Source: Azolla caroliniana
Taxonomy: Eukaryota > Polypodiophyta
Assembly (NCBI GenBank): GCA_043228905.1
Contig: JBHGNT010000021.1
Span: forward strand, 3,038,001-3,102,000
Direction of reading: 5' to 3'
DNA length: 64,000 nt
Part shown: piece by piece, positions 1 through 14,372 of the stretch
How the letters are laid out: every line of letters begins with the position of its first letter
Position numbering within the stretch: position 1 is the stretch's first letter
Position numbers and translations under genes: made by a program
The notes under the pieces: model-generated
Databases searched by the model: none
What the model was told of the DNA's origin: nothing
Seen by the model: only the letters and a program-made list of their open reading frames with translations

Positions 1-220
1 TACTGGGTTAATGTACCACAGTATGGATTTTTGACTACATATGTTGTCTCTTTTAATGTCAGCGTATATAGACAAGTATGCAGGAGTCTAAATGTATATA
101 TCACATCAGTAAACTGATTTCTGGCGTAAAAAGTGTATAAAAGTACATATGCTTGTGTGTTTAAATTTGTATAGAAGACATATCTAAGTTCTATTGTCGT
201 TTTGTTTTTATCTCTTACAG

Positions 221-919
221 TGGATACCAGAACTAAGGCATTATGCTCCTAACGTGCCCATTATATTAGTTGGCACAAAATTGGGTACGTCTTTTCTGCA
301 GAATTGATTTTTGGAAAAGCTTGTTTAGTTGCAATTCAAATCTCATGATTATCTTGTTGGCATCATATATCTTGTAGATCTCCGAGATGACAAGCAATTT
401 TTAACCAGTCATGCAGGTGCTGTACCTATTACTACAGCTCAGGTAAGTCTGTTAGATTGTAATTGGAAGACAAACAAATGGCTTATGTCATGATATATTG
501 ATCAGATAATGGCAGGATTGGATAAGAATTCCTCATTGCAATGCTTGTATGAGTTTCATATAACTTTCTAATGAACAGGGTGAAGAGTTGTGCCGGCTGA
601 TTGGTGCCTCTGCATATGTGGAATGCAGTTCCAAAACTCAACAGGTAAACAATATTACCAATCTTTTATTCTTAATAACGACCTTCTCTCCAGGTAGTTA
701 TCATTTTTTAAGAACAATAACTTCAGTCTTGTGTGCTAGCTAATATAAATCTCTACAGTTGGTTGTCATTGCCTAAGAAGAATATATTGGCAATCGTAAT
801 TGGTGTTCTGTGTGTTTCAGAATGTAAAAGCAGTGTTTGATTCAGCTGTTAGAGTTGTGTTACAACCTCCGAAGCAACGCAAGGCGAAGAAGAAATCCAA
901 GAGTTGCTCAATTCTATGA
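221..919 (+). CDS. ROP/RAC small GTPase, 3' part
   Basis: C-terminal half of a plant Rho-type (ROP/RAC) GTPase, a plasma-membrane switch controlling polarity, actin and NADPH oxidase. Exons read at 221-284, 378-442, 579-644 and 821-919, all in phase with GT-AG borders. They encode [10 protein letters not shown], the guanine-specificity motif GTKLDLRDD, then PITTAQGEEL, the [11 protein letters not shown] motif and a basic tail ([10 protein letters not shown]). The protein ends CSIL, a CaaL box for geranylgeranylation, which makes it a type I ROP. The P-loop and switch exons lie upstream of the window, so the gene is cut by the window edge, not broken. Bases 1-220 are intron. Which ROP paralogue it is cannot be told. 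Confidence 0.95.
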
Positions 920-1947
920 AGAGAAGTCAAAGAATTGCAACAATTCGGCGAACTGGAAGAAGACATCGGAGAATTGTACAATTCTGTGAATTATCAGATG
1001 ATTTTGAAATTGAAGGGCTAATGGTTTTGGTAGAATTGAATGATATGTAAATATATTTCCGATATATGTCATGTTAGTTTGTGGGCAAGGTTCTCTCGTA
1101 CATGATATGTTAACAAGATATAATGTATTTTTTGGCATTCTAGACAACCGTGTACCTTGTTTACATTCTGATTTGTCTTTGCTTGTTTGGCTCTTGTTGG
1201 TTTCAAGACATTTGTTTCCTTGAGTTACCGAATCATCTGAATTTCTGAATCTTCAAATTTGTGTATTGGTTAATATTGATAAGTTTAGGTTACTACCACA
1301 GCATGGCAGAAAGACAAGAAAAGTCTTCGGAATCTGACATAAAAGTACATTTTTTGACTGCAGGTTTCTTTAAAAAACCAGTTGTAGTTGTAGGAAACAA
1401 CGCATGTGACTTTTTTTAGATAAGTGTTCAAGTAATGATAAGTACACAGTAATGTAGTAAACAAATCAAGAGTTAACTTGTACAGTCATCAAAGAGTACA
1501 GCATCCTGGAATTTTGAACAAACTTCTATTATGAAATGAAGCTTTAAACAAAGGATACAAGTAACAGTCCAATCATCAATCAAAGCATGTTTTCAATTAC
1601 ATGCTTTGATCATTTGATGTATCAGTTACACATAGTTGAAAACATAAACTGTCTTAGGAGACAGACATTCACTTAGTGCCATTGAATGGAAGGAGAAATG
1701 GAGCAGCTCAATGCTTACAACTGGTCTATATACCGAATGCATACAAATCAGGACTGTATATATACATCTACAATTGACCATATTTCGCCAATACTACTAT
1801 TTGAGATTATTTTTGTAAAACTTCCTCTAGGACAGCTAGAATGAAGACATGTGCTTCCCTTCACAACATCACAACCATCAAATATTTGCAACCTTGCATT
1901 GCTCATTAATGTTTGACCTTGGCGGTAAACACCAGAAGCATATTCAT
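920..1947. other. ROP 3' UTR and intergenic
   Basis: The first 200 or so bases are AT-rich and probably 3' UTR of the ROP gene. They include a perfect 14-bp palindrome, GAATTGTACAATTC, at 971-984. No further coding signal or RNA gene was recognised. Confidence 0.5.
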
Positions 1948-2869
1948 TCATGCTAGGAGCAATAATTCATCTAATCTGAATGAACAGGGTTGTGGGATTA
2001 AAGAATGTTTTACTACACTGAATCGAATTAGAATAGATGGATTATCATCTATGAGGAGCCCTAGAATGACCTGTGTTAACTGTATCAACATATCACCTTG
2101 AATCTGATTCCTGCTGAAATCTTTTAAGTAAAAGCTCTCTATGTGAAAACAATGCATGCATACATGTGCTCACCTTTCTTAGACGAGATTTACAGTATCG
2201 TGAATTACCTGATACAACTGCAGGTATATGCATCCATCCATCCTATCATGCATGGAAAAGACAAGTAAAATGTGCACATTCCTCGTGTTCCCTGCTACAT
2301 TTAGGGTTTAGATGTTGAAATGCACAGTTACTACTTTTCGGTTGGGAAAGGAGTGCAATGTGCAAATTTGACTGCTAAATCAAGAGTTAGGGTTTTAAAG
2401 GTGTCAATTTAGGGTTAAATGCGCCATTTTAAGTTTCTAATTTTTTGGTTTTAGGGTTCAGTGTTTGATATTAACGGTTTTGATCGTTTGTAGGCGCCTA
2501 GGCAGGCAGACTTTAGGATTGTGCTGCCAATTCAAGGTCGCTGCCATTGTTGGTGGAGGAGGCACGGAGACGGCTCCATACAGCCGTGCAGGCGACACGA
2601 CGGACGGCAGATACCCACAGAGGATTGAATGCACCGTCATATCTCTTCTTCTCCTCCACGACGGCATGATTCCATGGCTGCTGGTGATGAGGGTAACTAT
2701 CCTCGAACCTCCCTTCGCTGCGAGGCCAGGCCGAGTGATGGTAGACAGGGTAGCCACCGGGCTTACTGAAGCTCACCGATTCGGACTTGGTATCGAAGCC
2801 TAAGGTCGTGAGATACTCCAATACACGGGCGGGCGGGGGGGGAGAAGGAATGGCAGCGTTGGGTTCCAT
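1948..2869 (-). CDS. Small hypothetical gene, four-exon model
   Basis: Not recognised. A GC-richer first exon starts with ATG at 2869, just downstream of a TTAGGGTTTTG telobox-like stretch and a CAGACG-type repeat, which is a plausible plant 5' UTR. A model that closes in phase is 2635-2869, 2174-2208, 2097-2134 and 1948-1975, about 111 residues. The N-terminus is proline-rich with a His/Tyr-rich middle (SKPGGYPVYHHSAWP). The C-terminus reads SRYCKSRLRK, LLLKRFQQESDSR and LDELLLLA before the stop. The first donor is weak. The first exon also stays open to 2513 without splicing, so the gene may be built differently. No domain or targeting signal is evident. Confidence 0.35.
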
Positions 2870-2932
2870 ACTCAGTCTGCGTCTGCGTCTGCGTCTGCGT
2901 CTATCTGTGTCTGTGTCTGCGTCTGCGTCAAC
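2870..2932. repeat. Hexamer microsatellite (TCTGCG)n
   Basis: Imperfect TCTGCG/TCTGTG repeat directly upstream of the hypothetical minus-strand gene, probably in its 5' UTR. Confidence 0.8.
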
Positions 2933-4740
2933 AAAACCCTAAAACGAGAGAAAGAAGAATGAAGAAGATGAAGAAGAGTGGTGGCCTCATCCCTTAAGAG
3001 GTGCGTCTCTTGGTCCAAATTAAGAACACACTCACTATCTTTCTCTAATGGGAAACCTCTTGCGCAAGGCACACACATATTTTGCATTGCCTACTCACAA
3101 TGTCTTGGCTCCCACTCTCGTGGTTCCGCTCCACATTTCTGCTAGCCCTCGAATGAATGTCTCGTGCCATGCCATGCCATGCCATCCATACATCCATCCA
3201 TCCATCCGAAGAAGAATCGTTGGGTCAAATATGTTGTATAGATTGCGTATATCATAGATACATGGTATTCTTATAGATGAATCTTCAATCCAATGCACAA
3301 ACATGAATGTTAGGTGTGTTGTTGTAGTGGTGGTGCTCTCAAACACGGAGATGTTTCATTTTATAGATGCAATTACATAGTCAATCGAACTTTTCATCCA
3401 TTCCCACTATTGATTTGTGAGTTGGTAGTGATTGTGACCCTATTGTTGGTTGTCATATTGTATCCAAAATATGGCGGAAACCATAACCATGCTTGGACAC
3501 ATGGGAGTTAATCTCTAGCACATTTGTTTGAGTGACACTTCTATGGCAACTCTTATAATTTGTGGCTCTTGATTTGTGTGAGTTACATTTTTGAGGATAC
3601 CCCACTAGAAAATCAGTGGGGTCAAGACTACCTACAATGTTCAAAATGAGGCTGCGTACCATCCTAAATGCTAGTATGCCATGTTATATACATTTAGACC
3701 AGTAATTTTAGAAAGCCAAGATGTCCATTGAGATCATGTATAACGTGGCAGTGCTTCCAATGAAATAGGTGTTGCTAAGTTTCGACATGGTAGCAAATGT
3801 GGTGTGTTTATTTGTTAACATGGAAAATATAGACAATTACAATAACAATTACATAGACGGTCACCTTGGTGTTATTGTTGATTTATACATTTAGGCTTGA
3901 TACTACAGTGTACTTGTACAATCTAGGCACTTAAAAGATACCCCTAAATATTAGATGGCCATTGCCAGCCAATGAATTTAGCACAGTAATGAGCTGATAA
4001 AAAATCAAATAACACACTTCTAATGCGTGCACCACCACAAAATATTCATATATCTGGTTTTCATAATGACATGGTTGAAAAAGCCTGCACAACACATACT
4101 CTTTGTTGAGCTCTCCGCTGCCAAATCAATCCTTCAGGGGTGGTGTGGGGATATATCTGATTTTCATAAGACCGCTCTAAATCTGTGACACTCGGGTAAC
4201 ACGTGAACAATATTCTTTCTAAGATATAGGAATTATAAATGGTAATCACACACATACACTTACTAATATTTAGAATGTCTTTCATTAATGGCCAAGCTTG
4301 TCAAGCTATGCTCCATTTTACAGACCCTCATAATAATGATGAAGCTTTCCACATTTTGATTATGAACTTCATTAATCTCACATACACATTTGGCTTTAGC
4401 ACCATTAAGCCTTTAAGGCCACCATTAGAGATTGGTCCAATATGTGTGCGCAAAGTTTTTAACATCAAGTGACAATTGTATAATTAGTATGAACAAGCTT
4501 GTGTGATTGTAAATATGCAAAACATTGTATCCACCAGAAAAGACATCTAGCATGAATTACGAGTTTTTATACATCTAGAACTTTTCTGTTACCTCTTCTT
4601 CGATGCAAATCTTCATATATACATTTTGTTAAGATTTTTGTGCAGATGACGATAGCAGAAAATGAAGAACGTGAAAAGTTGATCCCAGAAAAGCAAAAAG
4701 GTTTTGAGTTATGTAACTAATTGACTAAGTAAAACTGAAG
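2933..4740. other. Intergenic, no gene recognised
   Basis: AT-rich. It holds a CCATG/CCAT microsatellite at about 3163-3209. Short open frames here lack family resemblance. The stretch just below 4741 would be the 3' UTR of the PC4-like gene. Confidence 0.5.
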
Positions 4741-5872
4741 TCATCCACTTTCTTGCACGGCCCGATCTATTGTTTCGATGTTGTCCCGTAGCGTCTCCCA
4801 CTACCAAATGTAAAAGAAATGCCAAATTTAAAAGAAACTTTTTTCTAATTAAAAGATTGTTATATTGATTTCTATATGTATACCTGATCCAATGCGAGCG
4901 AAATTCCTGATGTCAGTATTGATGTTATATACATCAGTCAGTAACAAGATAAGCATATCTTCCAAACATGTGTATAAACAAGAAAAATGTTCATCAAAAG
5001 ACAAAACCTTTCTTCCCTGGCATGTCCTTCCCATCTTTTGTATAGAATTCTCTTATGTCCACATAAATCTTGCCTTTGAAATTCCGGACTGAGACCTTGC
5101 GATTATTTGACAGCTGGTAGAACAAACAAGAGAATACTTCAGTCCATGTATGCCAAGATGCCAGATGCTAAGGTCATATGGATCACAATTATAAAACCTA
5201 TGGTTTACTATCCATATTACATTTTGGTTTCAATGCACTCAGAACTAAAACAGGAAAGTTTTAACCAATTATCTCATAGATGGCAAGACAGAAACCACAT
5301 CTGACATCCAAAGTCTGGATGAAACGTTTCCATATATGAGAAACCAATATAGAAGAATGATATATATCTCCATTACCTACCATGATCATACTCCATGCAG
5401 AGAGATTATTATATGAGAGAAGCCAAATAATTTCTATTACCAAGAGAATGACAAATATATGAGTGAGGCCAAATTATACTACAACATATATCCTGAATTG
5501 ATATTCACATCGATAACGATGGATACGCACATCCTACAATGTATATGCTTCCTATAGTACTAAATTTCATGTGTGCTAGACTCTTGTTTGCATAACTCTA
5601 TGGGTCTTTTTGAAAATTTTCATTGTACATTCTCTCAATTTGGAGATTTTATAATATCTCATAGTCTACGTTCCATTCTCCATCGACACCAACTTCAACC
5701 ACATCCAGTCTATTTCATACACCTCTGGGGTGCTTTGATGGGGATAAAGATGCTGACTATCTCAGTGTCTGGGATCAGCTGAACTTGGTTTCTCTTCCCA
5801 AGAGGAGTCTTTACAATGGCATTACGCCTCCCCTCCTTGTCTGTGTTTATACATTACATGTAAATGTGTGCC

Positions 5873-5940
<68 letters not shown>

Positions 5941-6250
5941 GCAAACACATACAAATACATCTGCTTGTTAATTTACTTGTAAATACACATGCGGATGATG
6001 TAGATGGCGTAAGAATACCCATATGTGTAGCCCTTGAATGATTATGTATGATAAAAGCCAAAGTGAGCCACTTATGCTATATCTCTGTTTGTTCTGGAGT
6101 AAGTGGACCATGACATACCTCACAGACAGTGATACCATCCACATCATCTTTCTCTGTTCTAGCCACTTTCCTTGCAGGTTTCTCCGCTTGGTCATCAGAT
6201 CCATCATCAATGAATTTGTCCTTGGGTCGAGACTTGCCCCACCTAGACAT
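4741..6250 (-). CDS. KIWI: PC4/p15-type transcription coactivator (KIWI-like)
   Basis: Nuclear single-stranded-DNA-binding coactivator of RNA polymerase II. The four exons are 6119-6250, 5008-5113, 4884-4906 and 4741-4800, all with GT-AG borders and matching phases. They encode 106 residues, close to Arabidopsis KIWI (107 as I recall). The N-terminus is acidic/basic (MSRWGKSRPKDKF, then DDGSDDQAEKPARK). It is followed by the PC4 core: LSNNRKVSVRNFKGKIYV, DIREFYTKDGKDMPGKKG, ISLALDQ, WETLRDNIETIDRAV. The third exon is only 23 nt (GISLALDQ). Intron 1 (5114-6118) contains a long CA microsatellite. No exon is long enough to show up as an open frame by itself. Function is assigned by family, not tested. 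Confidence 0.92.
5875..5938. repeat. (CA)n microsatellite
   Basis: About 32 uninterrupted CA units inside intron 1 of the KIWI-like gene. Probably length-polymorphic. Confidence 0.97.
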
Positions 6251-8019
6251 GGAAACCTACAAAACGAGGTCCTTCTAAGGAGCAGATGACAGGAACAGAG
6301 TATCCAGAGAAATGAAAGCTTGAACCTCTTTCACTCTCTCTTGGTTTTATGTCTTCCATTTGCTTCTTCTTTAGTCCCACATTTTCCCTTTACTGTCTAA
6401 TAAAGTTAAAAATGTTTCACACCATCTCTTACGGCAGTGGAAACTCGATGTATATCGACAACAGCACTCAGAAGATGGATTTACTACAATACTAGACTAT
6501 CACATTGTTTGCTTTGTCAATAATTGCAGTATTTGCAGTTGCTTAATGTATAATACCTGGATCGATTATGGCCAAGTTCACAAAACGAGACGAGTGTCTT
6601 TCTCATGATAGATCAGACAAAATACACCTTGGTTAAAGCCAAATATACACCTTTCCATGATAGACAAACCTAGGTTAAAGTCCAATATGGTTTAGGAAGG
6701 AAACAAAAATGCAATTGTGATCATTCCACATGTGTGCCCTTCACGATGGCTACATAAAGCCAACTATTTGGATGTACCCAAAGCATTCCGTTCCACCAAC
6801 ACAAAATGTATAAAGAAAGTGTGATAAATTTAACCCAAATTCTTTAGGTATTCAAGACCATGTAATTTCCCTCTTCCCCAATATAATTTGGTGCAGAAGT
6901 TATCTACTTGTTTTGCTGAACATACATGTCCCTGTCAACAAAATGCATATTGCTCCCAAAGCAAAGTAGGTCATCTGAATACTTGCGAACATGGATTTTT
7001 ATTAACTATCTACCTGATTTCTAAGTAATTATGTTCAGTAAGCTGCTTATCTCATCATCATGAGTGTTTTATGCGTGCTTGTCTTGAGAGAAGAGGGGAA
7101 AGGGAAGTTCTTCAAGTAAAAAGAGATGATTTGATCCCCATTTGCAATAGACGCTCCTGTGTTTTACAATAGAGCGTAGAGAGAGAGAGAGAGCTAATTC
7201 CATGTGTTGATGGCTTATAAAATACACTAATGCCAAATATAACGGCAATAAATTGGAGTAAAGAAGTGGACAAGTACATGAGGTGTGCCACACGAATGAT
7301 GAATAATGAAGCAAAAGAAAGTAGGCAGATATCAGCCCTTAATAGATATGCTGCAAAAGAATCACTTCATAATGGGAGAACACAAATAGAAAACTTGGGT
7401 AATTATAACTTCAGCAATGGTGATAAGCCGTAACAAAGTTATTGATGACAACAAGAGTATTGCACCTCAATGTGTTGATTGCATGACTGTATTGCCAGTA
7501 ATAGCAAAGACAGATTGCAACACATTGATATTAATTATGGAGAGCTGGGCTCACCCAATAAATGTCCTAACCAAACATATTAACACATCCTTCTGTTGTT
7601 CCAAAAAACACGCACAACTCCTATAGTCACCTTCCAAGGACTACAATGCAAGCTTATCAACTCCTATAATAGCTAGCTCATAGGAATGCTCTACATGCTA
7701 GAAAACCCACAACATGTCATAAAACTGTTGTCAAACTCGTCAACTTCAGTTCATTGCAGAATAATTTCCAATGTTCTGGCACCAAATCATTGCAGTACAA
7801 TGGAGCTACATGGTCAATGACATCTTATACATTATAGGTAGATATCAGAAGATGACAGTATTTCGGCCAAGGCCACTTTCACATGCCAAAAATAGAACAT
7901 ATCTATTTTCCTCGTGTATGCCATATGAGGGCATACATCAAAGGAGCCAACCAAAAGTTTTTTTAGCAACCGGTTACGACTATGTTTTCTATTGCTTCAG
8001 GACATCTGACCATTCAAAA
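6251..8019. other. Intergenic, nothing recognised
   Basis: Gap between the 5' end of the KIWI-like gene and the 3' end of LYSA, both on the minus strand, so it should hold the KIWI promoter and the LYSA 3' UTR. A (GA)n run sits at 7176-7193. No coding exon was identified. Confidence 0.5.
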
Positions 8020-11757
<3,738 letters not shown>

Positions 11758-11885
11758 TTATCATCTGTCTACTCTCTCTGTTTTAGATTACATACATACA
11801 CATAAGTTCATAACTATTAACCAACAAAAGATAAGGCGAGGGGGGCTTCTCACTTGCTCTAGGGGAGAGACACTCCAAATAATAA

Positions 11886-11980
11886 AACCCTAACCCTAAC
11901 AATGAGAAGAACCCTAACCCTAACAATGAGAAGAACCCTAACCCTAACAATGAGAAGAACCCTAACCCTAAACCCTAAAA
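11886..11980. promoter_or_regulatory. Telomere-like (telobox) array upstream of LYSA
   Basis: Three exact 24-bp units, AACCCTAACCCTAAC followed by AATGAGAAG, at 11886, 11910 and 11934, plus a partial fourth containing one AAACCCTAA. It lies 180-275 bp upstream of the LYSA start. Teloboxes in plant promoters are known binding sites for TRB/Pur-alpha type factors. A regulatory role here is inference. Confidence 0.75.
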
Positions 11981-12242
11981 CCACCACCATGAGAAGGAGG
12001 AGGATAAACTCTTCTTTTACACATTTCTCGTGACTTGCGTCCAAATGGCTATGCTCCCATCGGACATATTATGTATTAACCTCCCAATTGCCTACCACAC
12101 CCTCGCATCGCCAATCGTGATGTGTTTATGTCGGCAATATCAAATGTATGCGCCCAAAACACGTTGGGTATTTATAATTATCGATGCAACGGGTTGGAGG
12201 ATCACCTTTTTCTGTGTACCCCGCCTGATCTGCTTCCTATCT

Positions 12243-12360
12243 GTTACGAGCATGACCATATATATATCTCGTGGTAAGTTGTACCGTAGTATTCTACACG
12301 CGTGGATAAAGTACTACGGTGCAACTTAACCACGGGTTATTATATGGTCATGCCCGTAAC
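12243..12360. repeat. 118-bp foldback (MITE-like or hairpin RNA)
   Basis: Left arm from 12243 (GTTACGAGCATGACCATA...) and right arm ending at 12360 (...TATGGTCATGCCCGTAAC) are reverse complements over about 52 bases with a few mismatches, around a loop of about 15 bases. The inner arm pairs CGTGGTAAGTTGTACCGTAG with CTACGGTGCAACTTAACCAC. It could be a small MITE or the template of a hairpin RNA. No obvious target-site duplication was seen. Confidence 0.8.
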
Positions 12361-12649
12361 GCTATCGGTAACATCCACCATATTACGTGCTCAACACCTT
12401 TCATCCCACATTTGCGTGTGTGAGCAAGCAAGCATACCAAGGTGAATTGTAGATCATACTTTGGCGATGTTAATCCTAGGTTTGTGTGAACCATGGCATC
12501 AAAAAAGGCCAACCGTTTATATTTCCGTCATATCATACTTGGAAAGTGTGCCATGCCAAAGCAACCTTCGGTGTTGTCATTGAGTATCAACAACTACCAA
12601 CAACAATTGCTTGTTCGATTGTCCGAGAGAGTAAAAACCATCAATGTTT

Positions 12650-12835
12650 GTTGACTAATATTGGTGGAGCAAAAGTTAGTGCATAAAATTGGCAGGAGAT
12701 GTCCAATCCGTGGGGTTCATTTATCAAATAGAGTAAACATGTGTCATACAGTTGCACCCGTACGATGTTTGTTTACTAATATTGGTGGAGCAAAAGTTAG
12801 AGCATGAAATTGGTAGGATATGTCCAACCCTTTGG
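12650..12835. repeat. Imperfect direct duplication, about 123 bp apart
   Basis: ATTGGTGGAGCAAAAGTTAG occurs at about 12659 and again at about 12782. The flanking bases are also similar, including a shared TTTGTT(G/T)ACTAAT lead-in and a GATRTGTCCAA trailer. Confidence 0.8.
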
Positions 12836-13924
12836 GATGCGTGAAGCTATACTTACAAACATAATGCTTATGATTGATAATATATTGACGTTTTTTAGAA
12901 CTTGGCTTCTATATTACGAGAATGACATTTGCAACTAAAAAGAAAACATTTATAACTGCATGTGGGACCCATAACATACAACATCTCAGTGAGTGTTAGC
13001 GGGTTATGCTATTCCAAAATAACTCAAACCTTATGTGAACTAGCCATATAGAGAAATGTCAAGCCAAAATAGTATGGCTATATTGAACACAAGATTCAAG
13101 GGCATTGAAAAGGTGATGGCCATCCAATTACCAATATCCATGACACAAAATCGTCAAGTTTACTTAGCTCAACACCATCTAAGTGTTTAAGGGCACTACA
13201 TAAATAATGGTTAAACAATGAGATCACAAGACACGACTAATGTCAATCCAAAACGTTGCAGTGATATGACACACGTGGCATATATAGGTAAAGCAATGAG
13301 GTTGCATAAATGCACCTAGGGGTATGTGGTGCGTTCATGTAAGAAATAAGTGCAGGTGTGAACCAAGACATTGACAGAGCGACCATTAGTGCAAATAGTA
13401 GGTGCATCGCCATCAAATTTGAGAATCGTTCAATTATCCTACGAGTTTGTTGTTGCCACATCGGAGGTTTGTATGTATAAGTTCAATGTGGAAGGAATTG
13501 GTCGAGAGAATCAATGTTGAAGATACATAGAAAATTTTATGAAGGAAGGGAAAGAAAAATAAAAGAGCCTAAATTTGGCTTTAGAGCCCAAAAAGGGCAT
13601 TTACAAAACATTTTGTTGTTTTCATTTAGGGAAAAATAAATAATGTATGTATTTTGCATTAAAATGAAAAGAAACAAAGAGGGCCCCAACAAAACGCGCA
13701 TGAAATAGCAAAAGGGCACCCAAATCTGCATTAAAAATAGACTCAATTTTTGCTCCTCAAAAGCAAAAAAGGTGGAGAAGAGGAGGAGGAAGAAGAAGAA
13801 GGCGACTAAATTTGCATGCTTATTTATTGTCACATTTTTAACTTTAGGACTCAAGAAGAGACATATAGAAGAGAAGATAAGAGACACATAGAAGAGATGA
13901 ACGCATTCATTCTCCACGAGAGCG

Positions 13925-13957
<33 letters not shown>

Positions 13958-14372
13958 CTATACCTTCTTTTGTAACAGGTAAAAAACATACAATTGCTTT
14001 GGTTGTATGCATGTGTGCATATATGCATGTATTCTTGGCGATCATGATTATATGTTTCTCCTCCTTGTTCATGCATATAGGCTTAGGTTTGTCTAGAATT
14101 TGTATGTACATACCATCCATCCAATTTGTATGTGTGTATGTTGGAGAGACTTAGATCGTGTCTCTATGTATGGACCATATCTTAACTACACATGTACTCG
14201 TGTTATTTATGTTGTAGACTAGATTGATGGTTATTTATAACTACACATCTCTTAATTGCCTATACACACATGTTTTAAGGATTGCCTTTTTATTTGGCAA
14301 ATTTTATTAGTAGGGTTTAGATCAACATCTCTTACATTTGTTGCACGCTAAGAAGGGTGTCGCCCGAGGAGA

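Larger units (their letters stand above)
11981..14372. other. Intergenic, LYSA to SWEET
   Basis: Divergent gap between LYSA (-) and the SWEET gene (+). It contains the foldback at 12243-12360, a duplicated stretch at about 12650-12830, and an (AAG)n tract at about 13927-13956 that may be in the SWEET 5' leader. Open frames on either strand are low-complexity and not convincing as genes. Confidence 0.5.

Noticed and set aside
5785-6061. Open frames with long His-Thr or Val-Cys runs
   Set aside because: They are translations of the (CA)n microsatellite in KIWI intron 1.
11886-11980. True telomere or chromosome end
   Set aside because: Only about 95 bp, interrupted by AATGAGAAG spacers, with ordinary genes on both sides.
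11859-12044. Minus-strand frame with repeated VRVRVLLI
   Set aside because: It is a translation of the telomere-like 24-bp array, not a membrane protein.
13537-14120. Minus-strand 179- and 89-codon frames with Phe or Ser runs
   Set aside because: Driven by (AAG)n and A-rich sequence; no family resemblance or splice context.
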